Shown here one piece after another: positions 6,308-13,387 of a stretch of DNA of 14,042 nucleotides. The DNA is from Gonapodya prolifera JEL478 (taxonomy: Eukaryota > Monoblepharomycota > Monoblepharidomycetes > Monoblepharidales > Gonapodyaceae), in NCBI GenBank assembly GCA_001574975.1, contig KQ965939.1:1-14042 (forward strand), written 5' to 3'. A model generated the notes under the pieces. The model saw nothing but the letters and a program-made list of their open reading frames with translations, had not been told where the DNA came from and did no database searches. The translations under genes were made by a program, and so were the position numbers. Every line of letters starts with the position of its first letter. Position 1 is the stretch's first letter.

Positions 6308-7429
6308 TTATCTAGTACTTTCATAAGCTTTTGCTCTCTCATGCAACCAATTTGCGGTGGCAGTTGGTGAGGAAAAACGCGCACGATACAGTTCAATACG
6401 AGGATCGAGCAAAGAAGGGTTCCTTCTCTCTTCCATCAATTTTTGGAGTGTCCGGCGACCATTTCTGAATTTTTGGTCTACATATTCGCTCCAGCTCGGA
6501 GAAGACGTTCTGGCCTTTACATAGTGCTCATATTGCCTTTTGCTCATTCGACGAACCGAAATGGGCGAGGGGGATCTTTCGCGATTCGACGAATCTTCAG
6601 GTTGGGGCGAACGTGAACGAGATGAAGTCCGCCTCGTATTATTCAATGCCGTATTCGATCGACCCCTCGAAGGCGACCACGTCATAGGATCTCGCATTGG
6701 TTGAGCTCCCGGGTTGAAATCTGGCATTTGACTATCAAAAACTGGAGAGACCGGATTGGAAAACTGTGACCTTATTGGCATTTGACTACCAAAAGCTGTT
6801 GGACCGGCTGGAGTTTGACTCCTATAATTTGGAATTGTAGTTGCACGTGATCCACCACGTCCGAAACCCATCTTTTCCAAATATAGACGAGGTAAGATAG
6901 CCCCGTTCTCACAGAAAAGATTTAAAAACTCGGTTGACATTCCATTATGGTCCAGCAATACACACCCATTCACGTAACGAAGGTTTCGATCCATGTAGAT
7001 ACTCAAATTGCCAATTCTCCCACGTACAAAAACTATATCAAGAGCATAATAGTCTTCGATGCATTTTAGGATGTCTTTACCCTTTGACTCTGACACATTT
7101 ACTTCGACCCATGGCCAATAGTCCATGTATTTGTTCCAGTAAGTGGATAGCTCTTCTTCCGACGTCATATTATTTACCTCGTTTTCGGACTTTTCATCAG
7201 GAAAATGTTTACCTTCCAGCAGATTTTTTTTTCTGAGGGCATCAACCAAATGATATAGTTCTCGAAGATGTTTGACTGCATTTTGTTCCAACGTTTTTGG
7301 AAAATTGATATTATTACCAGTTGCTCGTGGTGAATCGACAGCTCTTATCATAGCTATTGTTCCTAGCAATGGCGCCGGAGCTTCGAAATCTCCTGGTCTA
7401 AGCTGCAACGTTTTTAAATTACAGGCCAT
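6308..7429 (-). CDS. Paralogue B of a tandem pair; unknown protein with RS-rich segment
   Basis: This 373-residue protein is the longer member of the pair. Its extra segment (about 30-120) is helical and charged, with L-R-E-L-Y-H-L-V-D-A-L and S-E-E-E-L-S-T-Y-W. The central block (I-V-F-V-R-G-R-I-G-N-L, G-C-V-L-L, E-K-M-G-F-G-R-G) is followed by a Pro/Ser/Gln-rich stretch with repeats of the form S-Q-M-P (about 210-250), an RS-rich stretch (S-S-R-S-R-S-P-Q), then the conserved C-terminal block. It has no signal peptide, membrane span or catalytic motif I can name. An AACAAACGAACAAAACAAA promoter motif lies 28 nt before the ATG, overlapping the end of the upstream gene. Its downstream paralogue, 36 nt away, has no such motif, so the copies may be expressed differently or as one transcript. 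Confidence 0.78.
   Translation of the reverse strand: MACNLKTLQLRPGDFEAPAPLLGTIAMIRAVDSPRATGNNINFPKTLEQNAVKHLRELYHLVDALRKKNLLEGKHFPDEKSENEVNNMTSEEELSTYWNKYMDYWPWVEVNVSESKGKDILKCIEDYYALDIVFVRGRIGNLSIYMDRNLRYVNGCVLLDHNGMSTEFLNLFCENGAILPRLYLEKMGFGRGGSRATTIPNYRSQTPAGPTAFGSQMPIRSQFSNPVSPVFDSQMPDFNPGAQPMRDPMTWSPSRGRSNTALNNTRRTSSRSRSPQPEDSSNRERSPSPISVRRMSKRQYEHYVKARTSSPSWSEYVDQKFRNGRRTLQKLMEERRNPSLLDPRIELYRARFSSPTATANWLHERAKAYESTR
6322..6487 (-). repeat. Duplicated 166-bp 3' segment, copy 2
   Basis: Gapless partner of 5398-5563. The near identity is confined to this 3' block; upstream, the two genes have diverged strongly. Confidence 0.8.
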
Positions 7430-7457
7430 TTTTGAATGGTTTTTTATAGATAATTTT

Positions 7458-7476
7458 TTTGTTTTGTTCGTTTGTT
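7458..7476 (-). promoter_or_regulatory. AACAAACGAACAAAACAAA promoter motif for the gene starting at 7429
   Basis: The motif reads in sense on the minus strand, 28 nt before the ATG. It overlaps the last codon and stop of the upstream anchored protein gene. It is followed by an AT-rich stretch (TTATCTATAAAAAA). Confidence 0.5.
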
Positions 7477-8260
7477 AGTTGTTTCCACATTTGAAATTTG
7501 ATTGAAGAGCTGGATACCAGTTTGCACATTTCCAAGCGCAATAATTTGTTCTATCAGCGCTTGAGAGATTCCCTTCATTATAATTTTCGTTTATTTCATC
7601 ACATGTCATTGCGTCTTTTGTTGGCGCTGTTTTGTTCTCGCAATTGAATTTTGATTCCAATGATGGATACCAGTTTGCACATTTCCAAGTACAATAATTT
7701 GTTTTGTCATCAGTGGTTAGCGTTCCCGAATTATAGTGGGCGGAAATGTCATCGCAAGTGGTACCATTTTTAAAACCAGATTTTGATGGTGATCGTAGTG
7801 TAGTTCGCTTTTGTGATGTAGACGATGGTATTAAAAACGAAGACGACGATGGTGTTACTGATGATGCCGATGCTGGTACTGCTGGGGTTGGAGAAAAAGA
7901 AGAAGATAAATATGAAGTTGAATCCGATGGTGAAGATGAAGATGAAGTCGGTGGTGAAAATGAAGATGAAGCCGGTGGTGAAGATGAAGATGACGACAAT
8001 GACGATGACGATGATGATGATGCAGATGAAGATGAAGCCGGTAGTGAAGATGATGATGAAGAAGAAGATGATGATGATGATGCAGATGATGGTGAAGGTG
8101 ATGATAATTGCATGACAAACTTGTTCACAAGATCAACGATCTGTCCTCGTAAACTTTCTAGGGTGATTTTCTTGATTACAAAGATATAAACAGCAAGGAT
8201 CATTACTAGTAGTATCGATAAACACGACATTGAAAATACAATCATTGTAGATGACGACAT
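7475..8260 (-). CDS. Membrane-anchored Ser-rich stalk protein with tandem Cys/Trp modules
   Basis: This 261-residue protein has one N-terminal membrane span (about 6-29), a short helical part (32-51), a very long Ser/Pro-rich linker (about 52-160) and two C-terminal modules (C169-C207 and C220-C258). The modules match those of the secreted proteins at 12-677 and 2888-4408 (C-D-x-I, L-[TS]-[TS]-x-D, W-K-C-A-N-W-Y-P). Each has two extra cysteines, one just before the W-x-C core and one about 8-10 residues after W-Y-P, so a second disulfide is possible. The architecture is that of a stalked surface binder anchored in a membrane. Lysines follow the span, so topology is uncertain by the positive-inside rule. 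The opposite strand reads as a long acidic frame, but that is only the complement of Ser codons. Confidence 0.82.
   Translation of the reverse strand: MSSSTMIVFSMSCLSILLVMILAVYIFVIKKITLESLRGQIVDLVNKFVMQLSSPSPSSASSSSSSSSSSSSLPASSSSASSSSSSSLSSSSSSPPASSSFSPPTSSSSSPSDSTSYLSSSFSPTPAVPASASSVTPSSSSFLIPSSTSQKRTTLRSPSKSGFKNGTTCDDISAHYNSGTLTTDDKTNYCTWKCANWYPSLESKFNCENKTAPTKDAMTCDEINENYNEGNLSSADRTNYCAWKCANWYPALQSNFKCGNN
7487..7756 (-). repeat. Tandem pair of Cys/Trp modules (copy set 3, four-Cys variant)
   Basis: The modules are encoded at 7640-7756 and 7487-7603. They are more alike (C-D-[DE]-I, T-N-Y-C-[TA]-W-K-C-A-N-W-Y-P) than the pairs in the other two proteins, suggesting later duplication. The conserved first Trp of the core is Tyr here, and two cysteines are gained together in both copies. 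Confidence 0.78.
7811..8107 (-). repeat. TCA/TCT serine-codon minisatellite
   Basis: A low-complexity tract of TCA and TCT codons encodes the Ser-rich stalk. Imperfect units built on CCACCGGCTTCATCTTCA recur around 7920-8045. Such tracts change length by slippage, so stalk length may vary between isolates. Confidence 0.75.
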
Positions 8261-8329
8261 GGTTGATTTTGTTCACATCATCAGTACACTTTTTTTTGAG
8301 TTCAAAATCTGTTCTAAGAAATCCAGAAT

Positions 8330-8653
8330 ATGTCTATTGGAGCAAATATTAGCGAAGTGTGGCAAATCAATTATCAATTAGCTCAACCACAAGTGGTAGA
8401 GCGGAAAACAACTCCACCTTTGAACAACCCTCATAATCATTCAGTATCATCTTATGCGACCAATGATACCTGCTCGTTAAATATGAAACATATACAACAC
8501 TGCAAAACCTGTAGGGATTTTGTTATGTTTTATTCGTATAAAGAAAAGATGGCAATTCCGTCAATGATATCAACCTTCTTCGAAGGTGAACACGGAATGG
8601 TGACGCTGGCTATTATCATTATCGTTGTGTTAATAATTTTGATCCGGAAGTAA
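8330..8653 (+). CDS. Tail-anchored protein with Cys/His cluster
   Basis: This 107-residue protein has a polar N-terminal region, a cluster C48-x5-H54-x3-C58-x2-C61 that could bind zinc, and a C-terminal membrane span (about 89-105, nearly all Ile/Val/Leu) ending in I-R-K. It lacks a signal peptide, so it should insert by its tail with the N-terminus in the cytosol or facing the virion interior. Small tail-anchored proteins with a C-x-x-C next to a histidine occur among giant-virus membrane proteins, but I cannot name the family. No AACAAACAAA motif precedes it. The last 24 bases overlap the 3' end of the convergent gene 8630-8947. An unrelated divergent gene starts 69 nt upstream. Confidence 0.72.
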   Translation: MSIGANISEVWQINYQLAQPQVVERKTTPPLNNPHNHSVSSYATNDTCSLNMKHIQHCKTCRDFVMFYSYKEKMAIPSMISTFFEGEHGMVTLAIIIIVVLIILIRK

Positions 8654-8947
8654 CCTTTGACTGCAGAAATATGCAAGTACAACACAATTCAATATGAATG
8701 CGATCTTGACAAAGTTTATTTCGTTTGAAAGCAGTAGTTGGTTGAGTATTGTGTTTTGTTGAAAGACTACATGAGCTACGACTCCAACGGGTATCGTGAG
8801 AAGCAAAATTATCACCAAATCGTATGAATTGTTTGTAAATCCTTGGACGAATTTACCAACTATAAACATTCCAACAAAAGCTAAAACTAAATCAAAAAAA
8901 GCTATACCTCCAATCCTGAAGCTTCGTAAAATATCAATAACACTCAT
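8630..8947 (-). CDS. Three-span membrane protein, giant-virus type
   Basis: This 105-residue protein begins M-S-V-I-D-I-L-R-S-F-R-I-G-G-I-A-F-F-D and has three likely membrane spans (about 13-34, 42-63 and 79-95). The opening and the second span (L-L-L-T-I-P-V-G-V-V-A-H) remind me of a short membrane protein family that recurs in nucleocytoplasmic large DNA viruses. I hold that from memory of the pattern, not from a search. If right, it is the most virus-specific gene in the window and probably a virion inner-membrane component. It ends inside the convergent gene 8330-8653 (24-nt overlap), and its ATG is only 2 nt after the stop of the upstream gene 8950-9411, so those two may be cotranscribed. 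Confidence 0.72.
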   Translation of the reverse strand: MSVIDILRSFRIGGIAFFDLVLAFVGMFIVGKFVQGFTNNSYDLVIILLLTIPVGVVAHVVFQQNTILNQLLLSNEINFVKIAFILNCVVLAYFCSQRLLPDQNY

Positions 8948-8949
8948 GT

Positions 8950-9411
8950 TTATGCTCGCTTGTTATGACATATTTTTTCAATCGATCCTTTTACAATTGC
9001 ATCAAACACATCTTGATCCAAAATCGGACTCTCTTCTTTTACAAACACGTGGCTCTCTGAAATGACGCTATCTACAATCTGATTGTGCAAACCTGCTTTG
9101 TCCAAATTCATGTGATTGTAAACTAACGTCGTTAGATAAATGCGTCCATGCGATGCATTTACATATGGCACTCCAGAAATAAATCCAATATATGACAATG
9201 TCCTCTTCTCACATCGTCGAAGCGTCCAATATCGTGCACAGGCTTCGTGAGTTCGCGAAATAGAAGTAAAAGTCCCACATGGTGCCCAGTAAAGACTTTC
9301 AAGAATTGGTTCTTTACCCTCAATAAATCTCGCAAGTAGTTGTTGTTGATCTTTGGGCTGTGCAACGTTTGAGATAAAAAATGAACTCGAAATCAGTCTA
9401 ATTTTTTGCAT
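8950..9411 (-). CDS. Unknown protein, 153 residues
   Basis: I do not recognise this protein. The first ATG gives M-Q-K-I-R-L-I-S-S-S-F-F-I-S-N, a mildly hydrophobic but not convincing signal. The middle holds four cysteines within about 25 residues of each other or nearby (P-C-G-T-F, E-A-C-A-R-Y-W, R-R-C-E-K). The C-terminal half is helical and acidic, then ends basic (H-N-K-R-A). It has no membrane span. It lies in a tight same-strand run: 43 nt after the VWA gene and 2 nt before the three-span membrane protein gene. The frame stays open for two more codons upstream (GTG AAA), but ATG at 9411 is the proper start. No AACAAACAAA motif precedes it. Confidence 0.7.
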   Translation of the reverse strand: MQKIRLISSSFFISNVAQPKDQQQLLARFIEGKEPILESLYWAPCGTFTSISRTHEACARYWTLRRCEKRTLSYIGFISGVPYVNASHGRIYLTTLVYNHMNLDKAGLHNQIVDSVISESHVFVKEESPILDQDVFDAIVKGSIEKICHNKRA

Positions 9412-9454
9412 TTTCACTACCTGTTGTATTACATTCAGAAAAAAAATTGAGATT

Positions 9455-11056
9455 TTAGATGCCGCCTCTTACAAATCTAGGTGGCGCGCTTGTCATTTCA
9501 GACATTTGAGTGCTGACGCCACGCATCTTTTGTATATCTTTGGTCCGTATTCCAACAATAGTGGAATTCGCAAGTTTTTCCAAAGACTTGAGGGACACCA
9601 TGAACTCATTACTGACTGGAACACTGTTGATGAGTATTCTCAAATCACAAAGATCCCTTTCTAGTTCTTTGAGAGCATCGAGTGGGATAAGTATGCTCTT
9701 GCGAACGTCCTGAAGCACCTTATCCCGAAGGAAGCTCCATTGGACTGTCAGCGATGGAGATGAAATTCTATCGTACGCTGAGAGGATTGAAATATTTGGA
9801 GAGGTAAATACCCCTTGATGAACATACGTATGCCCATGCTCTGCATCACCGGTGACTTTGTAACTGACTCTATCGATGACCAATGGCCTTTTCGAAATAT
9901 TTCGAAATCTTCCGTTTATATAGATCGCAGCAGCAGTCACATTTGCAAGGTTGATCTTGAATTTATCTCCCGTTTGTTCAATCTCTTTTGCAAAATATGA
10001 GGAGATTTCTGTAGTCGAATCGCCAACTGTCCCTTCGATTGCGACATCATACAACATCGGCTGTGACGCAATAGAAATCACGTCCAATACAGATTGTGAG
10101 AACAAGTTTCCATCTGTTGTAAAATCCTTGGAATATTTATAAATTCCATTTGTTTCTATCGTGAGGGGATTTATAACAGAATCGTCAATATCTCCGATTG
10201 AAACGACGTGTAAGGGAACTCCGAGGTGGTTGGCAGTTGCTACTATATCAGCATAGGTTACTTGTGGATCCGAAAATTGCGAATCAGATCCGTCAGTGAA
10301 TGTGATGATCGAAGCAGTGCGAGTCTTGTCCTCTCTCTCCAAGCACAACGCAATGCTTTTTTGTAAACCTTCATAAATAGCAGTGTGTCCCGTTGCGACA
10401 AGTTTTTCCACATTCTGTATAATTTGATCCTTATAGCCAGAAATTGCCAAGAAATTTTGAACCACAGTGGAAGTCCCATGGAACTTCACAATTGCAATAC
10501 GAATATGGTTCATATCGTTCCGATTGCATATATCGATGATACCTTTCTTGATCTTCTCTATCGGCCCACCGAGCATGGATCCAGATACGTCAATGTTAAA
10601 AACCAGATCAACTCCTACGCTCATTTTAGGCACATTCGAGCTTATCCACGCAGTCCATTTCATATCGCAACCTGCGAAAGCCTGCAGACGGACACCGGTA
10701 TAAAGACTTTTATAACCAATATCCAAGTAATTTTTGTCTTGTTCAAAGCGAGCTCCAGTAACATCGAGAGGTCTGGACTGTAAGGTAGTGTCCGATTCGT
10801 ATCCACGTACGATTCCTCCTTTCAGGTTGAGTGCGCTCTTGAAATTTTGCTGCTGACTTCCCCTGTACAGAGGCAACGCAGTTGTTCTGTTCATATCATG
10901 GCGAATGTAGGGCGGTGGACCAGTCATGTCTTCACGACGAACGTAGGGGGGTGGTGCTGACATATCTTCCTCACAAACTCTAACGTTAGCTGGACGCTTG
11001 TAATCATATCTTCCATTCAAGTGCTCACCTGCGGCGGGTTTGTTGTAGAGAGACAT
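9455..11056 (-). CDS. Von Willebrand factor A domain protein with PPPY motifs
   Basis: This protein of about 533 residues has a VWA domain at roughly 145-330. The metal-ion-dependent adhesion site is complete: D156-V-S-G-S-M, a Thr in T-G-H-T-A-I-Y (about 225), and an Asp in T-F-T-D-G-S-D (about 255). VWA domains bind protein partners through a Mg2+ ion. The N-terminal region (1-100) is disordered and holds two 12-residue repeats, each with P-P-P-Y (35-38 and 47-50). P-P-x-Y binds WW domains of Nedd4-type ubiquitin ligases. A degraded third copy (S-A-P-P-R-F-V-R) ends the protein. The C-terminal half (330-460) looks beta-rich, followed by helices. It has no signal peptide or membrane span. 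The frame is open 17 codons upstream, but the first ATG is at 11056. A strong AACAAAC-repeat promoter precedes it. Confidence 0.85.
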   Translation of the reverse strand: MSLYNKPAAGEHLNGRYDYKRPANVRVCEEDMSAPPPYVRREDMTGPPPYIRHDMNRTTALPLYRGSQQQNFKSALNLKGGIVRGYESDTTLQSRPLDVTGARFEQDKNYLDIGYKSLYTGVRLQAFAGCDMKWTAWISSNVPKMSVGVDLVFNIDVSGSMLGGPIEKIKKGIIDICNRNDMNHIRIAIVKFHGTSTVVQNFLAISGYKDQIIQNVEKLVATGHTAIYEGLQKSIALCLEREDKTRTASIITFTDGSDSQFSDPQVTYADIVATANHLGVPLHVVSIGDIDDSVINPLTIETNGIYKYSKDFTTDGNLFSQSVLDVISIASQPMLYDVAIEGTVGDSTTEISSYFAKEIEQTGDKFKINLANVTAAAIYINGRFRNISKRPLVIDRVSYKVTGDAEHGHTYVHQGVFTSPNISILSAYDRISSPSLTVQWSFLRDKVLQDVRKSILIPLDALKELERDLCDLRILINSVPVSNEFMVSLKSLEKLANSTIVGIRTKDIQKMRGVSTQMSEMTSAPPRFVRGGI

Positions 11057-11141
11057 GTTTGATTGTTGTCTTTGGATTGTTGTTGTTTGCTCGATCGCTT
11101 TTGCCAATTTATCTCACATATTTATATTTCTCGTGTGTTTT

Positions 11142-11160
11142 TTTGTTTGTTTGTTTGTTT
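11142..11160 (-). promoter_or_regulatory. Extended AACAAAC promoter motif for the VWA gene
   Basis: Four and a half tandem AAAC units read in sense on the minus strand, 85 nt before the ATG at 11056. This is the longest copy in the window. An ATG immediately followed by TGA lies between the motif and the start codon near 11116, a minimal upstream reading frame if transcription starts above it. Confidence 0.55.
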
Positions 11161-11174
11161 ACAGTGTGGCTGTG

Positions 11175-11528
11175 CTATGTAAAAAACGCAGGGGATGTAA
11201 GTTTTGCGATTGGGTCTCGGTCTCCCTTTTTTACCTCTAAAGTATGCCGCTGTGGATCGACGTCGATAAGTCGAGCTAAAAAATCTGTATTTCGCGTTGA
11301 AACACACGCGTTTTGCAACTTGGTTGCATTCGTAGACCGATCCATTTTCATCTGGGACGGAAGAGGTTTTGTATTGAAGTCTTGAGAATTTCTTAGTGCA
11401 TTTATATCACTAACACTATATCTCTTGGGAGTTGTTCGATTCAGAATTTGAGGGACTGTTGCAGCGGTTTCTGTTTTCTTATAACTCTGGTTATACATTT
11501 GTTGAAACAACCTATGATCAATCGACAT
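11175..11528 (-). CDS. Small basic protein, unknown
   Basis: From the ATG at 11528 this is a 117-residue, Lys/Arg-rich soluble protein (M-S-I-D-H-R-L-F-Q-Q-M-Y-N-Q-S-Y-K-K onward) with no membrane span or known motif. It could be a nucleic-acid-associated or virion internal protein, which is inference from charge. The frame extends to an ATG at 11636, adding 36 residues (MALLAHFCLLCVHVG...) that would overlap the upstream gene's stop by 13 nt and look like a weak signal sequence. I prefer 11528 because the shorter form has a TATA-like, A-rich upstream stretch (CTATATTGCAAAATAGGAAAATG). The longer form remains possible and would make the protein secreted. No AACAAAC motif precedes either start. 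Confidence 0.62.
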   Translation of the reverse strand: MSIDHRLFQQMYNQSYKKTETAATVPQILNRTTPKRYSVSDINALRNSQDFNTKPLPSQMKMDRSTNATKLQNACVSTRNTDFLARLIDVDPQRHTLEVKKGDRDPIAKLTSPAFFT

Positions 11529-11623
11529 TTTCCTATTTTGCAATATAGAAATAAAAATTGAGTTTCTTTCAATAGAATTACAGACGTGCATTCCCACATG
11601 AACACATAGCAAACAAAAATGAG

Positions 11624-12946
11624 CTAAGAGCGCCATGAAACAATAGATCTACCTGTGGCATCACTTAGGACCTGTGTGGTGGCAACATTGCTCCAACCCG
11701 AGATGGTGTAATTACTCGGAGCAGATACTACCGTTAAATTCATAATCCCTGTAATAACCTGTGACTGCCCGGTAGCTGTGAAAATTGCTGACATTTCCGA
11801 GTTCGTCATGATAGTATTTAAAGAGTTGAAGACAGCGACAGTGGTCGTAGCGGAAGACGCGCTGGGATTGGCTATGCGAATTCTATAAGTGATGGTCCAA
11901 GTACCTTGCGTTGGAATAGTGAACGAGATCAATTGCGTTGGAGCTGTGGAAGCGGTTGCGGTAACTGTGATTGGCGAAGATGCCGGTGTCTGTGATCCAA
12001 TATTTGGAGTCAAAGCAGATACAGCCGAGAGTAAATAAGCGCATGTGCTTTGAATAGACGTCACTGTCTGATTGTAGGAAGCTGTTAGGGAAGAAAGGTT
12101 TGATTGTATCAAGTTTATGTTATTGAACAAAGAGACCAAAGAACCGTTCATGACATTTGTGCTGGCGTACAAGCTACTCAACAAGGAGCCCAACGAATTC
12201 GAGATCGATGTCACAGACGTCGTTATATTTGAAACCGAACCACCTACGTATCCCTGTAACGCGGTGATGCTCGTGTTGAGCGAGGTTTGAAAAGATGACA
12301 GTGCGTTTTGGTTGTTTACAATTGAAGAGGAGAGGCCCGACTGAATAGTGACGAACGAGGATGACACAGATGATTCAAACCCAACCAATGATGTGTTTAA
12401 TACAGTAAGGGCATTTTGAAGAGACGAAGTTGATGAAGTAAGGGCAACTTGGACAGATTGGAAACTGTTTGCGAGTTGAGAATTCAAAATTGAAAAACTC
12501 GAAGAGACTGTGAAAAAACTATTAGATACATAAGTCGCCAAGTTGTCGATTTTCGTAGAAAGGCTATTCAAGCTATTATTGACTGCGGATAGGGTATTCA
12601 ATGAGGAGCTTACACTAGCGACAGCATTCACCGAAGATGTGATTGAAACTATGCTATTATTTATACCGGTCAGCAGATTACCACCAATGTTTGATACAGA
12701 ACCGGATAACGCTGTAAGATTGTTGGACAAGGTAAATATGCTTCCACCGAGAAGACCGGTTGTGCTCGAGATATCGCTGCCATTTACCAAGAGCGTTTGA
12801 GCGTACACAGATCCCCAGACGATGACATCTCCATTTGCTCTGAAGCAACCACCGGTCACTGAAGACGTTGCGGCGTGAGTTGCATGAATTATAATAGTGT
12901 CAGTGTCAATATGACCTCCCGAACTAAATTGGAATTTCTCAAGCAT
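11624..12946 (-). CDS. Fibre-like protein: coiled-coil shaft with beta-rich head
   Basis: This 440-residue protein is poor in charge and very rich in Ser, Asn, Thr, Leu and Val. Residues 1-60 look like a beta-structured base (I-D-T-D-T-I-I-I-H-A, G-D-V-I-V-W-G-S-V). Residues about 65-310 repeat hydrophobic/Ser-Asn heptads (S-L-N-S-L-S-T-K-I-D-N-L and many S-S-S-F or S-L-S-S variants), as in trimeric coiled-coil shafts. Residues about 325-440 form a beta-sandwich-like head (G-T-W-T-I-T-Y-R-I-R-I-A-N). That order matches viral and phage fibres or surface adhesins, giving a plausible role in host attachment. It has no signal peptide or membrane span, so it would be assembled in the cytoplasm. 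Two cysteines lie outside the base/shaft junction. I recognise no named family. The next gene follows closely. Confidence 0.75.
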   Translation of the reverse strand: MLEKFQFSSGGHIDTDTIIIHATHAATSSVTGGCFRANGDVIVWGSVYAQTLLVNGSDISSTTGLLGGSIFTLSNNLTALSGSVSNIGGNLLTGINNSIVSITSSVNAVASVSSSLNTLSAVNNSLNSLSTKIDNLATYVSNSFFTVSSSFSILNSQLANSFQSVQVALTSSTSSLQNALTVLNTSLVGFESSVSSSFVTIQSGLSSSIVNNQNALSSFQTSLNTSITALQGYVGGSVSNITTSVTSISNSLGSLLSSLYASTNVMNGSLVSLFNNINLIQSNLSSLTASYNQTVTSIQSTCAYLLSAVSALTPNIGSQTPASSPITVTATASTAPTQLISFTIPTQGTWTITYRIRIANPSASSATTTVAVFNSLNTIMTNSEMSAIFTATGQSQVITGIMNLTVVSAPSNYTISGWSNVATTQVLSDATGRSIVSWRS

Positions 12947-13020
12947 CGTTTTTATGAAACAATGGTAAACTCATTTTAATTCTTTTTGCAAAAATCTAAA
13001 TCATGATTGAAGAGACGCTT

Positions 13021-13029
13021 ACAAACAAA
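13021..13029 (+). promoter_or_regulatory. AACAAACAAA-type promoter motif for the gene starting at 13073
   Basis: ACAAACAAA reads in sense 43 nt before the ATG at 13073, followed by a T-rich stretch. It sits in the gap between two divergent genes, and only the plus-strand gene has it. Confidence 0.45.
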
Positions 13030-13072
13030 TTCATTTCTGTAAAGTTTTTTTTCCTGTCGTTTTGATTAAACA

Positions 13073-13387
13073 ATGTACAAACTCTTGGGTCTTGAGACGC
13101 TCTTTGACCAAACGCATACAATAGATCCAATTGTACCAAAATTGAAATGTTTCCCGTTACCCTATCAAAAAGATTACTACCACGTTCATGACCTTGTGAA
13201 AACACTGAAGGGAATTCTGACGGTTGATGCAGATGTAATACCTTTCGTGGAAACATATACATTGTCTGATTTGGAATCAAAGCTTTTTCCAAATACTGAA
13301 ATCTCGATATGGTGTTCCGTTAGTTTCACTCCTTCGGAGCAATTTCCTCACAAATTGGTTTTCGGCGATTTAAAATTTTTTGAATGA
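13073..13387 (+). CDS. Unknown small protein, 104 residues
   Basis: I do not recognise this protein. It is soluble, with aromatic-rich patches (Y-Q-K-D-Y-Y-H-V-H-D-L) and a C-terminal half that looks beta-structured (E-I-S-I-W-C-S-V-S-F, H-K-L-V-F-G-D-L-K-F-F-E). It has no signal peptide or membrane span. The plus strand is chosen over a minus-strand frame at 12996-13292 because this one has an AACAAACAAA-type promoter, a proper ATG in an A-rich context (TTAAACAATG) and a directly following plus-strand gene. Its stop overlaps the next gene's ATG in the sequence ATGA. Confidence 0.68.
   Translation: MYKLLGLETLFDQTHTIDPIVPKLKCFPLPYQKDYYHVHDLVKTLKGILTVDADVIPFVETYTLSDLESKLFPNTEISIWCSVSFTPSEQFPHKLVFGDLKFFE

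Noticed and set aside
7746-8189. Highly acidic plus-strand frame (Asp/Glu repeats) and His-rich frame on the other strand
   Set aside because: Both are alternative readings of the TCA/TCT serine-codon repeat of the minus-strand gene.
12996-13292. Minus-strand frame of 98 codons
   Set aside because: It is antisense to the better-supported plus-strand gene at 13073-13387 and has a poor protein composition.
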